A DNA stretch of 64,000 nt from Alkalimonas mucilaginosa (GTDB taxonomy: Bacteria > Pseudomonadota > Gammaproteobacteria > Enterobacterales > Alteromonadaceae). The translations under genes and the position numbers were made by a program. The stretch is from assembly GCF_036327005.1 (NCBI RefSeq), contig NZ_JAUGZK010000001.1:372001-436000 (forward strand). The letters are read 5' to 3'. Below the pieces are notes generated by a model. It made no database searches, was not told where the DNA came from, and worked only from the letters and a program-made list of their open reading frames with translations. Of the stretch, positions 17,465 through 26,046 are shown piece after piece; the stretch's first letter is position 1; every line of letters begins with the position of its first letter.

Positions 17465-17914
17465 ATGAAATCGATTAAACCATTGCTTATGGCCTTTGTT
17501 GCTGCTGTATTGGTCACAGGATTTTTCTGGTGGCTGTTGTGGCTACGATTGCTCGGCCCTTTTGGTTACTCTCTGCCAGAAGGTATGCAGTACCAGCAAC
17601 ACTCGTATCAGTTGTTTGTGTATGGCACTTTACGCAATCGCTGGCTTCGTTGGGTGATCATTGGCCAGGATGTAGCTGTGACTGCGGATGGACTTCCAGG
17701 CTTTCAAAAGCAAGGACTGACCGTTGTTGCCAACCAGGCCGCAGTGACTTCCGGACTCCGGCTCGAAGTGAGTGCCAGGCAACTGCAGCGATTGGACCGA
17801 TATGAGCGCTTAGGGCAACGTTATTGCCGGTTTAAGGTGTCTTTACTTAGCGGCGAAAGTGCCTGGGTGTACCAGCGGATGACAGAGGAGACAGCAGCCT
17901 GCCAGTTGAACTAG
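17465..17914 (+). CDS. Membrane-anchored gamma-glutamylcyclotransferase-like protein
   Basis: 149 residues from ATG 17465; an upstream in-frame ATG (17423) lies in the terminator of the previous gene and is rejected. One N-terminal transmembrane helix (~6-27, PLLMAFVAAVLVTGFFWWLLW) is followed by the GGCT/AIG2-like fold: LFVYGTLRN, the substrate-loop signature, and LDRYERLGQRYCR in the second half. GGCT-fold proteins cyclise gamma-glutamyl compounds to 5-oxoproline or act on gamma-glutamylamines. The membrane anchor and small size are unusual, and which face of the membrane it occupies is not clear. Enzymatic activity is inferred from fold only. Confidence 0.75.
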   Translation: MKSIKPLLMAFVAAVLVTGFFWWLLWLRLLGPFGYSLPEGMQYQQHSYQLFVYGTLRNRWLRWVIIGQDVAVTADGLPGFQKQGLTVVANQAAVTSGLRLEVSARQLQRLDRYERLGQRYCRFKVSLLSGESAWVYQRMTEETAACQLN

Positions 17915-18014
17915 CAGGCCAGGGTTTTGTGCTATCAACAAGTGCCTCTTACTATGTTAGAATAGCGGCGTTCTCATAAACTAATCTGCCTAGCTACCGT
18001 CAGGAGACATAGCC

Positions 18015-18212
18015 TTGTTGTTGTTGCCTGCTGTTTTTGTTTGTACCGCTATTTCTATTTACATTGCTGCGCTTAGAGCAGGGATGCGGGCACGGCGCTG
18101 GGCCATAGCTGCACTGGCTTTTGGTCCATTTTTATTGCCAATTTTTACCAGCCATAAGCGTTTAACTATTGTACGGGCCCGTGGCCGCGATGCCTGGTTA
18201 TTTAAACCCTAA
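18015..18212 (+). CDS. Small membrane protein of unknown function
   Basis: 65 residues starting with TTG at 18015, chosen because AGGAG (18002-18006) sits 8 nt upstream. It has two hydrophobic segments (LLLPAVFVCTAISIYIAALRAG and AIAALAFGPFLLPIFTS) separated by a basic turn, and a basic C-terminus. It has its own ribosome site and a plausible leader. Its end overlaps the end of hdfR by 11 nt in convergent orientation. No family recognised. Confidence 0.6.
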   Translation: MLLLPAVFVCTAISIYIAALRAGMRARRWAIAALAFGPFLLPIFTSHKRLTIVRARGRDAWLFKP

Positions 18213-19050
18213 CTTGTTTCAGACCACTCAATACCTGCTGAATGCTGCTGACAGAGTCTGTGGTTTTTAGATAAGCCGAGTATAAGTTGCGCTGGATTGA
18301 TGGCGCATCCACCACCTGCTGCAACTGCCCAAGCTCCAGGAGGTGCTGAACCATGGTTTCAGGTAAATAAGCGGCTCCTCCTTGTTGCAGCAGTCGTGAC
18401 AAAGCAAGACCTGCATGATTTGTTCTTACCGCTACTTTGGTGTTTTCGTCCAGGATATCTGCATGCTTGATCTGAAACACTGTCCCCCAATCTACCAGAA
18501 TGTAGTTGCTTTGCATGGCTGCTTTGGTGGGCTTGTCATTGCTTCGGATCACTGGAATAAGTCGCAACTCTGTATGCAATTCCACCATTAAATCATCAGT
18601 TTTGGGCGGATCGAATAACAAAGCCAGATCCAATTGACGTTCCAGCAAGCTTCGAATCATTTGCTCTCGCTCAAGACTTTCTGCCCGCCAACTGAAGGTG
18701 GGGAGCTGGTCTGGTAAGGCGTTAAACCTGGAGAGCAGGTAGCCATCCCAAATAGAAGCTGTCGAGGCAATGGCTAATTGCAACTGCTGATCATCGGTAA
18801 TAGCAACATCTTGCCTGGCGCGTTGCAGCGTAACCAGCATGGCTTCTGCATGGGGCAGTAAGCGCTCCCCTGCGGTAGTTAATTGGATATTGTTGCGGTA
18901 GCGACTGAAAAGAGCAACGCCAAGATGTTGTTCCAACTGACGAATACGAAAACTAACGGCTGACTGGGTTAAAAAAAGGTTTTCGGCAGCTTTGCCAAAA
19001 TGTCTGGTGCGGTGCACTTCCAGAAAGGTTTTGAGTAACTCAGTATCCAC
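18202..19050 (-). CDS. hdfR: LysR-type regulator HdfR
   Basis: 282 residues. The N-terminal winged helix-turn-helix begins MDTELLKTFLEVHRTRHFGK and continues with LFLTQSAVSFRIRQLEQHLG, nearly the same as E. coli HdfR. A LysR effector-binding domain follows (~90-280). In E. coli HdfR represses flhDC and is divergently paired with maoP; the same divergent pair is present here, with maoP starting 185 bp away. This conserved linkage supports orthology. HdfR is itself repressed by H-NS in E. coli; no evidence for that can be read here. Its target in this organism is unknown. Confidence 0.9.
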   Translation of the reverse strand: MDTELLKTFLEVHRTRHFGKAAENLFLTQSAVSFRIRQLEQHLGVALFSRYRNNIQLTTAGERLLPHAEAMLVTLQRARQDVAITDDQQLQLAIASTASIWDGYLLSRFNALPDQLPTFSWRAESLEREQMIRSLLERQLDLALLFDPPKTDDLMVELHTELRLIPVIRSNDKPTKAAMQSNYILVDWGTVFQIKHADILDENTKVAVRTNHAGLALSRLLQQGGAAYLPETMVQHLLELGQLQQVVDAPSIQRNLYSAYLKTTDSVSSIQQVLSGLKQVRV

Positions 19051-19235
19051 CTTGTTTCCTTAGAAATTTTTATCTTCACGATAAAAAACTTTTGTTTTAC
19101 GGGGGCTGTTTTGTTCACCATACTCCGCACAGTTGAGCAGGGCAAGCTGAATGTGATCCCAGAGCCTGCTTGCTCTGTAAAACATGCTACCCTTAATGAA
19201 TTCATTGTAATGATCAGCAGCAGAGGAAAAAAGTG

Positions 19236-19583
19236 ATGCAGCAAAGTTTTGTCGCTCCACGTCGCTTTTTCGATGACCGTAACTTCCCAAAAGGGTTTAC
19301 CCGGTCAGGGCGCTTTACTCTGGCAGAAGGTAACTTGCTGGAGAAGCACGGTGTCGCTTTGCAGGATTTGGAGCAAGGAACCCGGGCTCCGGAAACTGAA
19401 GATGAGCAGCATTTTGTACTGGTTTGTCGTGGCGAAGCCGAGCCAAGCAGTACCATTGAAAAAACCTGGCTAAAGTACAAGCAAAAAGTACAGGAAAAGC
19501 GTAAGTTTCACACTGTCTTTGGTAAAAAACGCATTGCCGATAGCAGTGATGATTTTAGCTACGTCGAGGTAGACAGCGACTAG
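19236..19583 (+). CDS. maoP: Macrodomain Ori organisation protein MaoP
   Basis: 115 residues from ATG 19236; GTG at 19233 is in frame, but the GAGGA site (19223-19227) is better spaced for 19236. It is a DUF413/YifE protein: FFDDRNFPKGFTRSG, LLEKHG and FVLVCRGEAEPS align with E. coli MaoP (112 residues). In E. coli MaoP works with a cis site, maoS, near its own promoter to organise the Ori macrodomain. It lies divergent to hdfR as in enterics. A short acidic C-terminus ends DSD. Confidence 0.9.
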   Translation: MQQSFVAPRRFFDDRNFPKGFTRSGRFTLAEGNLLEKHGVALQDLEQGTRAPETEDEQHFVLVCRGEAEPSSTIEKTWLKYKQKVQEKRKFHTVFGKKRIADSSDDFSYVEVDSD

Positions 19584-19600
19584 TGTCGGGCACTGCCAGA

Positions 19601-21877
19601 TTATGAATCGGCGGCCGATGCGGCTGAACGAAGAGCGCTCTGTTCAACTGTGGCGCTCTTTTTTTGAGGCTGCTGTTGCCTGAGAAACTGGGTAAAGTCA
19701 TCGGCAGATAGCGGTTTACTGTAATAATACCCTTGGATCACTTCGCAGCGAAGTTGCTTTAATTGCAACAGCTGCTGCTTTTCTTCTACGCCCTCGGCCA
19801 CCACAGTTAAGCTAAGGTTGTGAGCAATCGTGACTATGGTATCCACCATATTACGGCCTCGGGCCGTATTCATGTCATCAATAAAAGCTTTATCAATTTT
19901 CAGCGTATTGAGCGGAAACTGTTTCAGGTATGCCAGTGAAGAATATCCGGTGCCAAAATCATCCATCGCCAAGTGCACGCCCCGGGCGCGTAGCTTTTTC
20001 ATGGTATCTATAGCGATGGTAGGGGATTGCATCACAGTGCCTTCAGTAATTTCCAGCTCAAGATGGTAAGACGGCAACTCAGTTTGTTGCAGAATGTCGT
20101 CAATTTGCTCACACAAATAAGGCAGCATAAATTGCTTCGCCGATAAATTAACCGCCACCCTGCCATGAAATAGCTCTTGATCAATCCAGTTTTTGACATC
20201 CTGGCAGGCTTTTTTCAGTACGATAGCCCCAATCTCCACAATCTGGCCTGTTTCCTCAGCGACCGGAATAAAAGTACCTGGACTGATAATGCCTCGCTTT
20301 GGGGTGATAAAGCGCACCAAGGCTTCCATCCCAACCAGTTTGCCGGTGTGAATATCCATTTTGGGCTGGTAGTAGACGGTAAAAAAATCCTCTTTTAAGC
20401 CGTGGCGGATTAAGTTTTCAATTTGCAACCGCTTCACGGCTTGTTTATTCATGCTGTCATTAAAAAACAAGTAGCGGTTGCCGCCTTCGCTTTTGGCGTG
20501 GTACATGGCAGTATCTGCGTTGCGCAGTAAGCTCTGCGGATCCTGGCCATCTTCCGGACACAGCACTATGCCGATGCTGCAACTGATGGCCAGCTCATGC
20601 TGATTGATATAAAAAGGCATATTAATTTGTTTTAGTAACTCTTTTGCCAGCGAGGTAATGGTGTGAATGTCATTGGTGTTTTCCAACTGAATAGCGAACT
20701 CATCCCCTCCCAGGCGGTACAGCTGGCCTTTGCTACGCGGAAAGAGGCTTAACCGCTCGGTTAGTTTACACAGCAGCTCATCCCCTAATTGATGCCCTAA
20801 AGAATCATTAATTTTTTTGAAGTTATCCAGATCAAACATCAGCAGTGAGTGGTGTTTTTGTTTTTCTACCAATTGTTTTAGCTGGCTTAGAAAGAGGGTG
20901 CGGTTTGGAAGTCCGGTTAAAGTATCACTGTTTGCCAGACGGCTGAGTTGTTCTTCCCGGGTTTTTCGTTCTGTGATATCGGAAAATACGGCGACATATT
21001 GCTGGATTTGGCCTTGCTCATCGCGGACAACGTTGAAGTTAAGTTCGGCGAAATAGATTTGCCCATCGGCTTTTTGTTCTTGTACCTCACCAGCCCAGTT
21101 GCCAGATTGAGCCAGAGTCAGCTTAATATCCCGCATATAACGACTGGGATACAACGATAGCTCGAATTGCTGTGCCAACACCTGTTCTCTGCTTTTACCG
21201 GTGATACGGCTAAATGCCGGGTTCACTTCCAGGATCCGAAAGGCAGTATCACAAATCACAACCGCATCGGAAATACTCTCCAGGCACTGAGCAAACAGTT
21301 GCAACCGCTCTTCAGCCAGTTTGATGTGCTGGATATTTTTTAGGGTGCCGGTCATGCGGCTGGCTTGGTTGTGCTGGTCGTAACTGACTACTTTGCCCCG
21401 ATCAAGCACCCAGATCCATTGTTGGTCATCGGAGAGAATGCGGTAGGTCGCTTCAAAGTAGGGTGTTTCTTGGCTAAGGTGCTTGCTCAGGGCATCCGTG
21501 ACCCGGTCCAGATCATCCGGGTGGATTTGTTGCCGGTTCGGTGGGGAGTCCTGGGAGCTTGGCTTGAGTTCTACCGGATTTTGCCAGGAAGAAGAGCGAT
21601 ACAAATTGCCCTGTCTGATATTCCAGTCCCATAGTTCGTCACCGCTGCCCCAAAGTGACAGCCTAAGCCGTTCTTCACTGTGTTCCAGACGTTTTTGGTA
21701 GCGCCGCATCCTCACAATGCTTAAGTGTGCCAGCAGCAGGGCACCCAGTGAGAGCAGTAGAATACCACTAATAGCGTAAGGCTCCATACTTTCCCAGTTC
21801 AGAGCGTACGCAGTGCGTGGATGGGCAAGCAACCCGAGGCAACAAGTTGTTATTATTGTTTTAATGCCATTGTGCAT
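19601..21877 (-). CDS. PAS-PAS-GGDEF-EAL c-di-GMP enzyme
   Basis: 758 residues. The N-terminal signal/anchor and a transmembrane helix (~35-55) precede two PAS domains (~70-190 and ~195-310). A GGDEF domain with intact LGGDEF and TLTGLPNR follows, then an EAL domain with MEALVRF, NLSAKQF, LEITE, DDFGTGYSS and AEGVEE. All EAL metal and catalytic residues I can check are present, so phosphodiesterase activity is likely. The RxxD inhibition site expected upstream of GGDEF is missing (RSKG stands there). The protein is probably membrane-bound and sensory, with the PAS domains reading a redox or ligand signal. Which of the two activities dominates cannot be told. The gene stands alone. Confidence 0.9.
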   Translation of the reverse strand: MHNGIKTIITTCCLGLLAHPRTAYALNWESMEPYAISGILLLSLGALLLAHLSIVRMRRYQKRLEHSEERLRLSLWGSGDELWDWNIRQGNLYRSSSWQNPVELKPSSQDSPPNRQQIHPDDLDRVTDALSKHLSQETPYFEATYRILSDDQQWIWVLDRGKVVSYDQHNQASRMTGTLKNIQHIKLAEERLQLFAQCLESISDAVVICDTAFRILEVNPAFSRITGKSREQVLAQQFELSLYPSRYMRDIKLTLAQSGNWAGEVQEQKADGQIYFAELNFNVVRDEQGQIQQYVAVFSDITERKTREEQLSRLANSDTLTGLPNRTLFLSQLKQLVEKQKHHSLLMFDLDNFKKINDSLGHQLGDELLCKLTERLSLFPRSKGQLYRLGGDEFAIQLENTNDIHTITSLAKELLKQINMPFYINQHELAISCSIGIVLCPEDGQDPQSLLRNADTAMYHAKSEGGNRYLFFNDSMNKQAVKRLQIENLIRHGLKEDFFTVYYQPKMDIHTGKLVGMEALVRFITPKRGIISPGTFIPVAEETGQIVEIGAIVLKKACQDVKNWIDQELFHGRVAVNLSAKQFMLPYLCEQIDDILQQTELPSYHLELEITEGTVMQSPTIAIDTMKKLRARGVHLAMDDFGTGYSSLAYLKQFPLNTLKIDKAFIDDMNTARGRNMVDTIVTIAHNLSLTVVAEGVEEKQQLLQLKQLRCEVIQGYYYSKPLSADDFTQFLRQQQPQKKSATVEQSALRSAASAADS

Positions 21878-21947
21878 TGGTGCATGCTGTATCTGGCCAA
21901 GGTACGGTTAACATATAGAATTTACAGCAAGCTGTCAAAAGCAAACA

Positions 21948-24779
21948 TCAGCTTGCATCGTCCAGTTGGCTGAGCAATTCTGCGCTGGTGGTGAATTTAA
22001 GGTGGCTGTGTCGCGGCACACCATCGGTAGCCAGGAAGATGGCATCGTAATCAGGTGATAGCAATTGGTGAAAAAAGTGCACAAATTCCTGTTTTGTTAA
22101 AGCTATTAATGCCTCAGTGATTTGTTGCGTCAGACTAAATTGCAAATCATCTTGACCAATGGCCAACCAGAGGCGCTTAGCTCTACTGCTTAAGCTGGTA
22201 TCTTTGTCCTGCAATTGGCTCATTAAACCTTGCTTTAACTCCTCGAACTCCTGCTGGTTGAGTGACTCGAGCTCTAACAGCAGAGCTCGGTAGAAATCAA
22301 TGGTAGCATGATACAATTGTACGCAGTCTGCTGTGGGGGATTGAATATAAAATGCCAGTCCGGGCAGGGTATTGACAGGCACGTAGCCTGTACCAACCAG
22401 ATAGCCGAGTTGTTGCTCGGTCCGTAACTGCTGGAAATATCGTGGTGCCAATAGATGATTGGCGAACATAAATCGGGCAATATGTTGCGGGGATTTATCC
22501 TGAGCAGGCAAATAGATTACCAGCGCATGATCGTGGTGATCCACATCAATGGTTAGCCAGACTGGCCCAAGCCCCCGGGTGGAGCGCTCGGGAACTGATA
22601 GTGGCAGGCAACTGGCTTTATCCGCTAACCAACCGCTCAAACGTTGCTGTAGCTCCATCGCTTCATGGGGTTGCCAGTTGCCCACCATAAAGGCTTCGAT
22701 ATGCAGTGGCTGCAGCAATTGCTGATTAAAGTTGGCAAAGTCATCCAACTGCATGGCTTCCAGCTCAACCAATAGCATGTCAATAGCAGGGTTAAGCGGA
22801 TGCAACAATGCCGAAAGCTGACTGAATAAACTGGCAACAGGTTTATTCTTGTGGCTGTCGCGCCAATGACGCATTAGCTGTTGCTTCAGCTCGGCAAAGC
22901 GGCCAGGGATGATTTTAAAGTGACAAATGTGCTGCAAGACATCCAGTAGCAGCTGGATTTGATTGTTGCTCAGGCCGTAACTATGCAGGCTTATCCCCTG
23001 TTTTTGTACATGCAGACTGTAACCAAGCCCGGCGGTACTGGCTGGGTAAAATGCCTGCTGTATTTCATCGTTCAGCAGCTCTACCCATAGCCGTGTTGCG
23101 GCCAGGTGCCAACAACTCTGAATGCTGTGTGGCAGGCTAAGTTGCAGGTAAATATGGCCTTTTGGGGTATGAAAGTCTGCATCCGGTTTAAACCAGAGTG
23201 TCAGGGACTGGTCCTGATACAGACACTCTGGTTTTTCCCGGGTAGCTGAGGCCGGCAGCAAAGCTAATTCATGCACCAGATAAGGATTTGCTTCAGGAAG
23301 CTGCAGCTGTTTTGAAGGTGTTGCCTGCAACAGGGATTGCAAGAAACTGGCAGGTATAGCTTTTACCTGATAGGGGGTATGGTACCAGCGCGCTTTCTGA
23401 GTACAGTTAAGCCCGGGAGCTATCAGCATCAAACGCATAGTGTCTGGTTGAAAGTAGCTTAGAATTTCACGGTACAAAGACTCCGGAGGTGTTTCCATCC
23501 GGTAATCACCAAACACGATGTCTTCCACTGGATAGTGATGCATATTTACAGCCAGTTCGGTCGCTGTCTGTTCGGTGGTACTTGGTTCCTGGTAACAAAA
23601 CGACCAATGCAACAATTGCTGACGCTCCCGGTACAATTGAGCAGGGAAGGGGGCTTGTTGCAACATCGCCAGATACTGAAATACCATGCTGATGATCTGC
23701 TCGGTAGCAGCCATGCCAGCCTGAGTCAGTTCGCAGGAAATACTGAAATCTTTAAAATTACTGCCATCAATACCACCACCTGCACTTAACTGATTAATCC
23801 AGCCAGCGGATTTCAATACCGCGTACAAAGAGCCTGGGCCCTCGTCACCAAGCAAGTGAGCAATAAAACTGACCAGTTTGTACGGATACCAGCGCTGGAT
23901 CCCTGGTAAGGCAAACGTAAGCACCAACTTGTGCATTTCTTTGTGCGGTTCTATCAGCAGCTCAATACCAAGCTGCTCTGGCAGATACAACGGCTGTTCA
24001 AGCCAATCCCGTGGGCAATCACCATGCGGCAAAGCAGCAAACCATTGTTCAGCCCAGCTTTGTTGGGCCTGGAGAGTATCTGGAGCTACCAGAACCAGCG
24101 TCATTTGATTGGCAAGGTAATACTGTTGATAGAAGCCAAGCAGGCTATCGCGCAAACTTTGCTGCGGAGAATCGGCTAATGTTTGCAGGTTACCAACGGA
24201 AAACTTGGCGAAAGGGTGTGCCGGATTCACCGTTTCTTTATGCACCTGATAAATACGACGACCATCGTCCTTGAGCTTCAGGGTAAATTCTGCCTCTATC
24301 GCCTGACGTTCTTTTTCTATGTAGTTTTCGGCGAACAAGGGAGCGCTAAACATATCTGCAAAATGCTGCAGACCATCTGCAAAGTAGTCTGTGTCAATAT
24401 CAAAAAAATAGGTGCTATGTTCTGTCCCTGTCCAGGCGTTGTTGTTACCGCCATGATGGCTGACAAAGTTCTGGAAACTACCGGCAATGGGATATTTTTG
24501 GCTACCAAGGAATAACATATGTTCGGTGAAATGCGCTAACCCTTGCCGTTCGGGCGGATCATCAAAGTGTCCGGCACGTACACAAAGTGCGGCTGCACTT
24601 TTTTCGGCATCAGGTTGATGTACCAGCAAGACAGCAAGGCCGTTGCTCAGAACCAGGTGTTTGTACTGCTTCTTATCGTTAGGGCTTTGCTTTATCTCGG
24701 TTTTTTTCAAGGTTTGACCTGCTGGTTTTTTGAGTGAACACTGTGAGAAATGAAGCCTCATAGCTTTAAGGAATAGCAT
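21948..24779 (-). CDS. Insulinase (M16) family zinc peptidase
   Basis: 943 residues, close to pitrilysin PtrA (962). The inverted zinc motif is HFTEH at residues 83-87, with the further Glu in RQAIEAEF about 76 residues on. The four-domain M16A layout (two clamshell halves) is complete to the end. Start is uncertain: the first ATG (24779) or Met7 (24761) are both possible and neither has a clear ribosome site. No classical signal peptide is obvious, unlike PtrA, so the location could be cytoplasmic. It degrades small peptides. It is divergent from sixA and separated from it by ~115 bp. Confidence 0.87.
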   Translation of the reverse strand: MLFLKAMRLHFSQCSLKKPAGQTLKKTEIKQSPNDKKQYKHLVLSNGLAVLLVHQPDAEKSAAALCVRAGHFDDPPERQGLAHFTEHMLFLGSQKYPIAGSFQNFVSHHGGNNNAWTGTEHSTYFFDIDTDYFADGLQHFADMFSAPLFAENYIEKERQAIEAEFTLKLKDDGRRIYQVHKETVNPAHPFAKFSVGNLQTLADSPQQSLRDSLLGFYQQYYLANQMTLVLVAPDTLQAQQSWAEQWFAALPHGDCPRDWLEQPLYLPEQLGIELLIEPHKEMHKLVLTFALPGIQRWYPYKLVSFIAHLLGDEGPGSLYAVLKSAGWINQLSAGGGIDGSNFKDFSISCELTQAGMAATEQIISMVFQYLAMLQQAPFPAQLYRERQQLLHWSFCYQEPSTTEQTATELAVNMHHYPVEDIVFGDYRMETPPESLYREILSYFQPDTMRLMLIAPGLNCTQKARWYHTPYQVKAIPASFLQSLLQATPSKQLQLPEANPYLVHELALLPASATREKPECLYQDQSLTLWFKPDADFHTPKGHIYLQLSLPHSIQSCWHLAATRLWVELLNDEIQQAFYPASTAGLGYSLHVQKQGISLHSYGLSNNQIQLLLDVLQHICHFKIIPGRFAELKQQLMRHWRDSHKNKPVASLFSQLSALLHPLNPAIDMLLVELEAMQLDDFANFNQQLLQPLHIEAFMVGNWQPHEAMELQQRLSGWLADKASCLPLSVPERSTRGLGPVWLTIDVDHHDHALVIYLPAQDKSPQHIARFMFANHLLAPRYFQQLRTEQQLGYLVGTGYVPVNTLPGLAFYIQSPTADCVQLYHATIDFYRALLLELESLNQQEFEELKQGLMSQLQDKDTSLSSRAKRLWLAIGQDDLQFSLTQQITEALIALTKQEFVHFFHQLLSPDYDAIFLATDGVPRHSHLKFTTSAELLSQLDDAS

Positions 24780-24895
24780 AGCGCAAAGTTATGACTTAAT
24801 AACAGTTACTCATTGCTGTTTCTTTCTTTATCATAGCGCACAATTTTTGGCCTGGTGTATCCAGGGCGTGACATTTCGGTAGTAGGTGACATGGT

Positions 24896-25387
24896 ATGGT
24901 CAACTTGGTCATTATGCGTCATGGTGAGGCTGAAGCATTGCAGAGTACGGATGCTGAGCGTCAACTGACGGTGAAAGGAATCACAGAAGCAAACCAAATG
25001 GCTGGCTGGTTACAGCTGCACTTCCCTGCATTTGATCGGATCATCTGCAGCCCTTATACACGCGCCTGTCAGACGGCGCAGCTGGTGTTGCAAAAACAGG
25101 CAGCAAAGGGTTGCGAGCTTGAGTTGCTATCCGATCTGGTGCCCGATGGGGATCCACAACAGGTCCAGCTTTATCTGGATGCTTTATGGGCGGCTCAACC
25201 TGAGCTGCGTATCCTGCTGGTATCCCATATGCCATTGGTAAGCTTTTTGGTGCAAACCTTTAGTTATAGCGGCCAGGCTCCGATATTTGCGACCGCAGGG
25301 GTTGCCTGTTTGCACTATGAACCAGAGAAAACCGGCCAGCTGTTGGAAACGGCATCCCCATTTGAACTCAACCTGCTGCCGGTGTGA
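24896..25387 (+). CDS. sixA: Phosphohistidine phosphatase SixA
   Basis: 163 residues, histidine phosphatase superfamily. RHGEA at residues 8-12 supplies the catalytic His9; the second His lies in LVSHMPLV. SixA dephosphorylates phosphohistidine in phosphotransfer proteins such as NPr and the histidine-containing phosphotransfer domain of ArcB. The gene lies next to smrB-prmB-aroC as in other gammaproteobacteria. The ATG at 24896 has the site TAGGTGA six nt upstream. It is convergent with smrB, 21 bp apart. Confidence 0.9.
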   Translation: MVNLVIMRHGEAEALQSTDAERQLTVKGITEANQMAGWLQLHFPAFDRIICSPYTRACQTAQLVLQKQAAKGCELELLSDLVPDGDPQQVQLYLDALWAAQPELRILLVSHMPLVSFLVQTFSYSGQAPIFATAGVACLHYEPEKTGQLLETASPFELNLLPV

Positions 25388-25408
25388 TTGCCAGCCTTCC
25401 GGGAAGGG

Positions 25409-25972
25409 CTAAGCGGGGTTATCACTGTCCTTGGCTGCCACCGAGCCTTTTGCCAAACGGAGCAAGACCAACAAGGCGCCATCACGCCCCCAACTGCGTG
25501 GCGCCGTGTGAAACGCCCGTACATTCGGATGCTGAATTAGCCAATTGGGCACTTTCCGCGCTAAAATCCCCAGCCCTTTTCCATGCACAATACAGGCGCA
25601 GTGCAGCTGTTGTAGCTCACACCAGTGCAGCAGTGATGTCAGTTCAAGCTTGGCTTGCTGCTGTGTCATACCATGCAAATCCAGAGTGACCTGTGGCTGG
25701 ATTTGACCACGCTTTAAAGCTCTGGTTAGTAGCGCATCCTCTTCGGGTGCGGTATAGCTTTGAGCACCATCGGTGCTGACATAGCCTTCGTATTGATCAG
25801 AGAAATAAAACAGCGCCTGCTCCTTTGCAGGAAGCCGGGCTTTTGCTTTAGTTTTTGCAGCAACCGGAGTAGAATGATGCCACTTTTTATCCTGCACCAA
25901 GGGTGAGGTATCCGCGACAAGCTCGCGAAAAAGCTGGCTTTCTTCCGGGCTGATTTGATTCTTTCTGGGCAT
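25409..25972 (-). CDS. smrB: Ribosome rescue endonuclease SmrB
   Basis: 187 residues. The Smr domain occupies the C-terminal half with the characteristic DLHG (VTLDLHGMTQ) and HGKG (IVHGKGLG) motifs. SmrB cleaves mRNA at collided ribosomes. An N-terminal charged stretch precedes it, as in other SmrB proteins. It is divergent from prmB (74 bp gap), the same layout as in E. coli and Vibrio, which supports orthology. Confidence 0.92.
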   Translation of the reverse strand: MPRKNQISPEESQLFRELVADTSPLVQDKKWHHSTPVAAKTKAKARLPAKEQALFYFSDQYEGYVSTDGAQSYTAPEEDALLTRALKRGQIQPQVTLDLHGMTQQQAKLELTSLLHWCELQQLHCACIVHGKGLGILARKVPNWLIQHPNVRAFHTAPRSWGRDGALLVLLRLAKGSVAAKDSDNPA

Positions 25973-26046
25973 GGTGCAAGTGTAATGAAACTAGCCGGGT
26001 AACACAAACCACATCCGTTGCCGGCAGCATTTAAAACTGGATTGTT

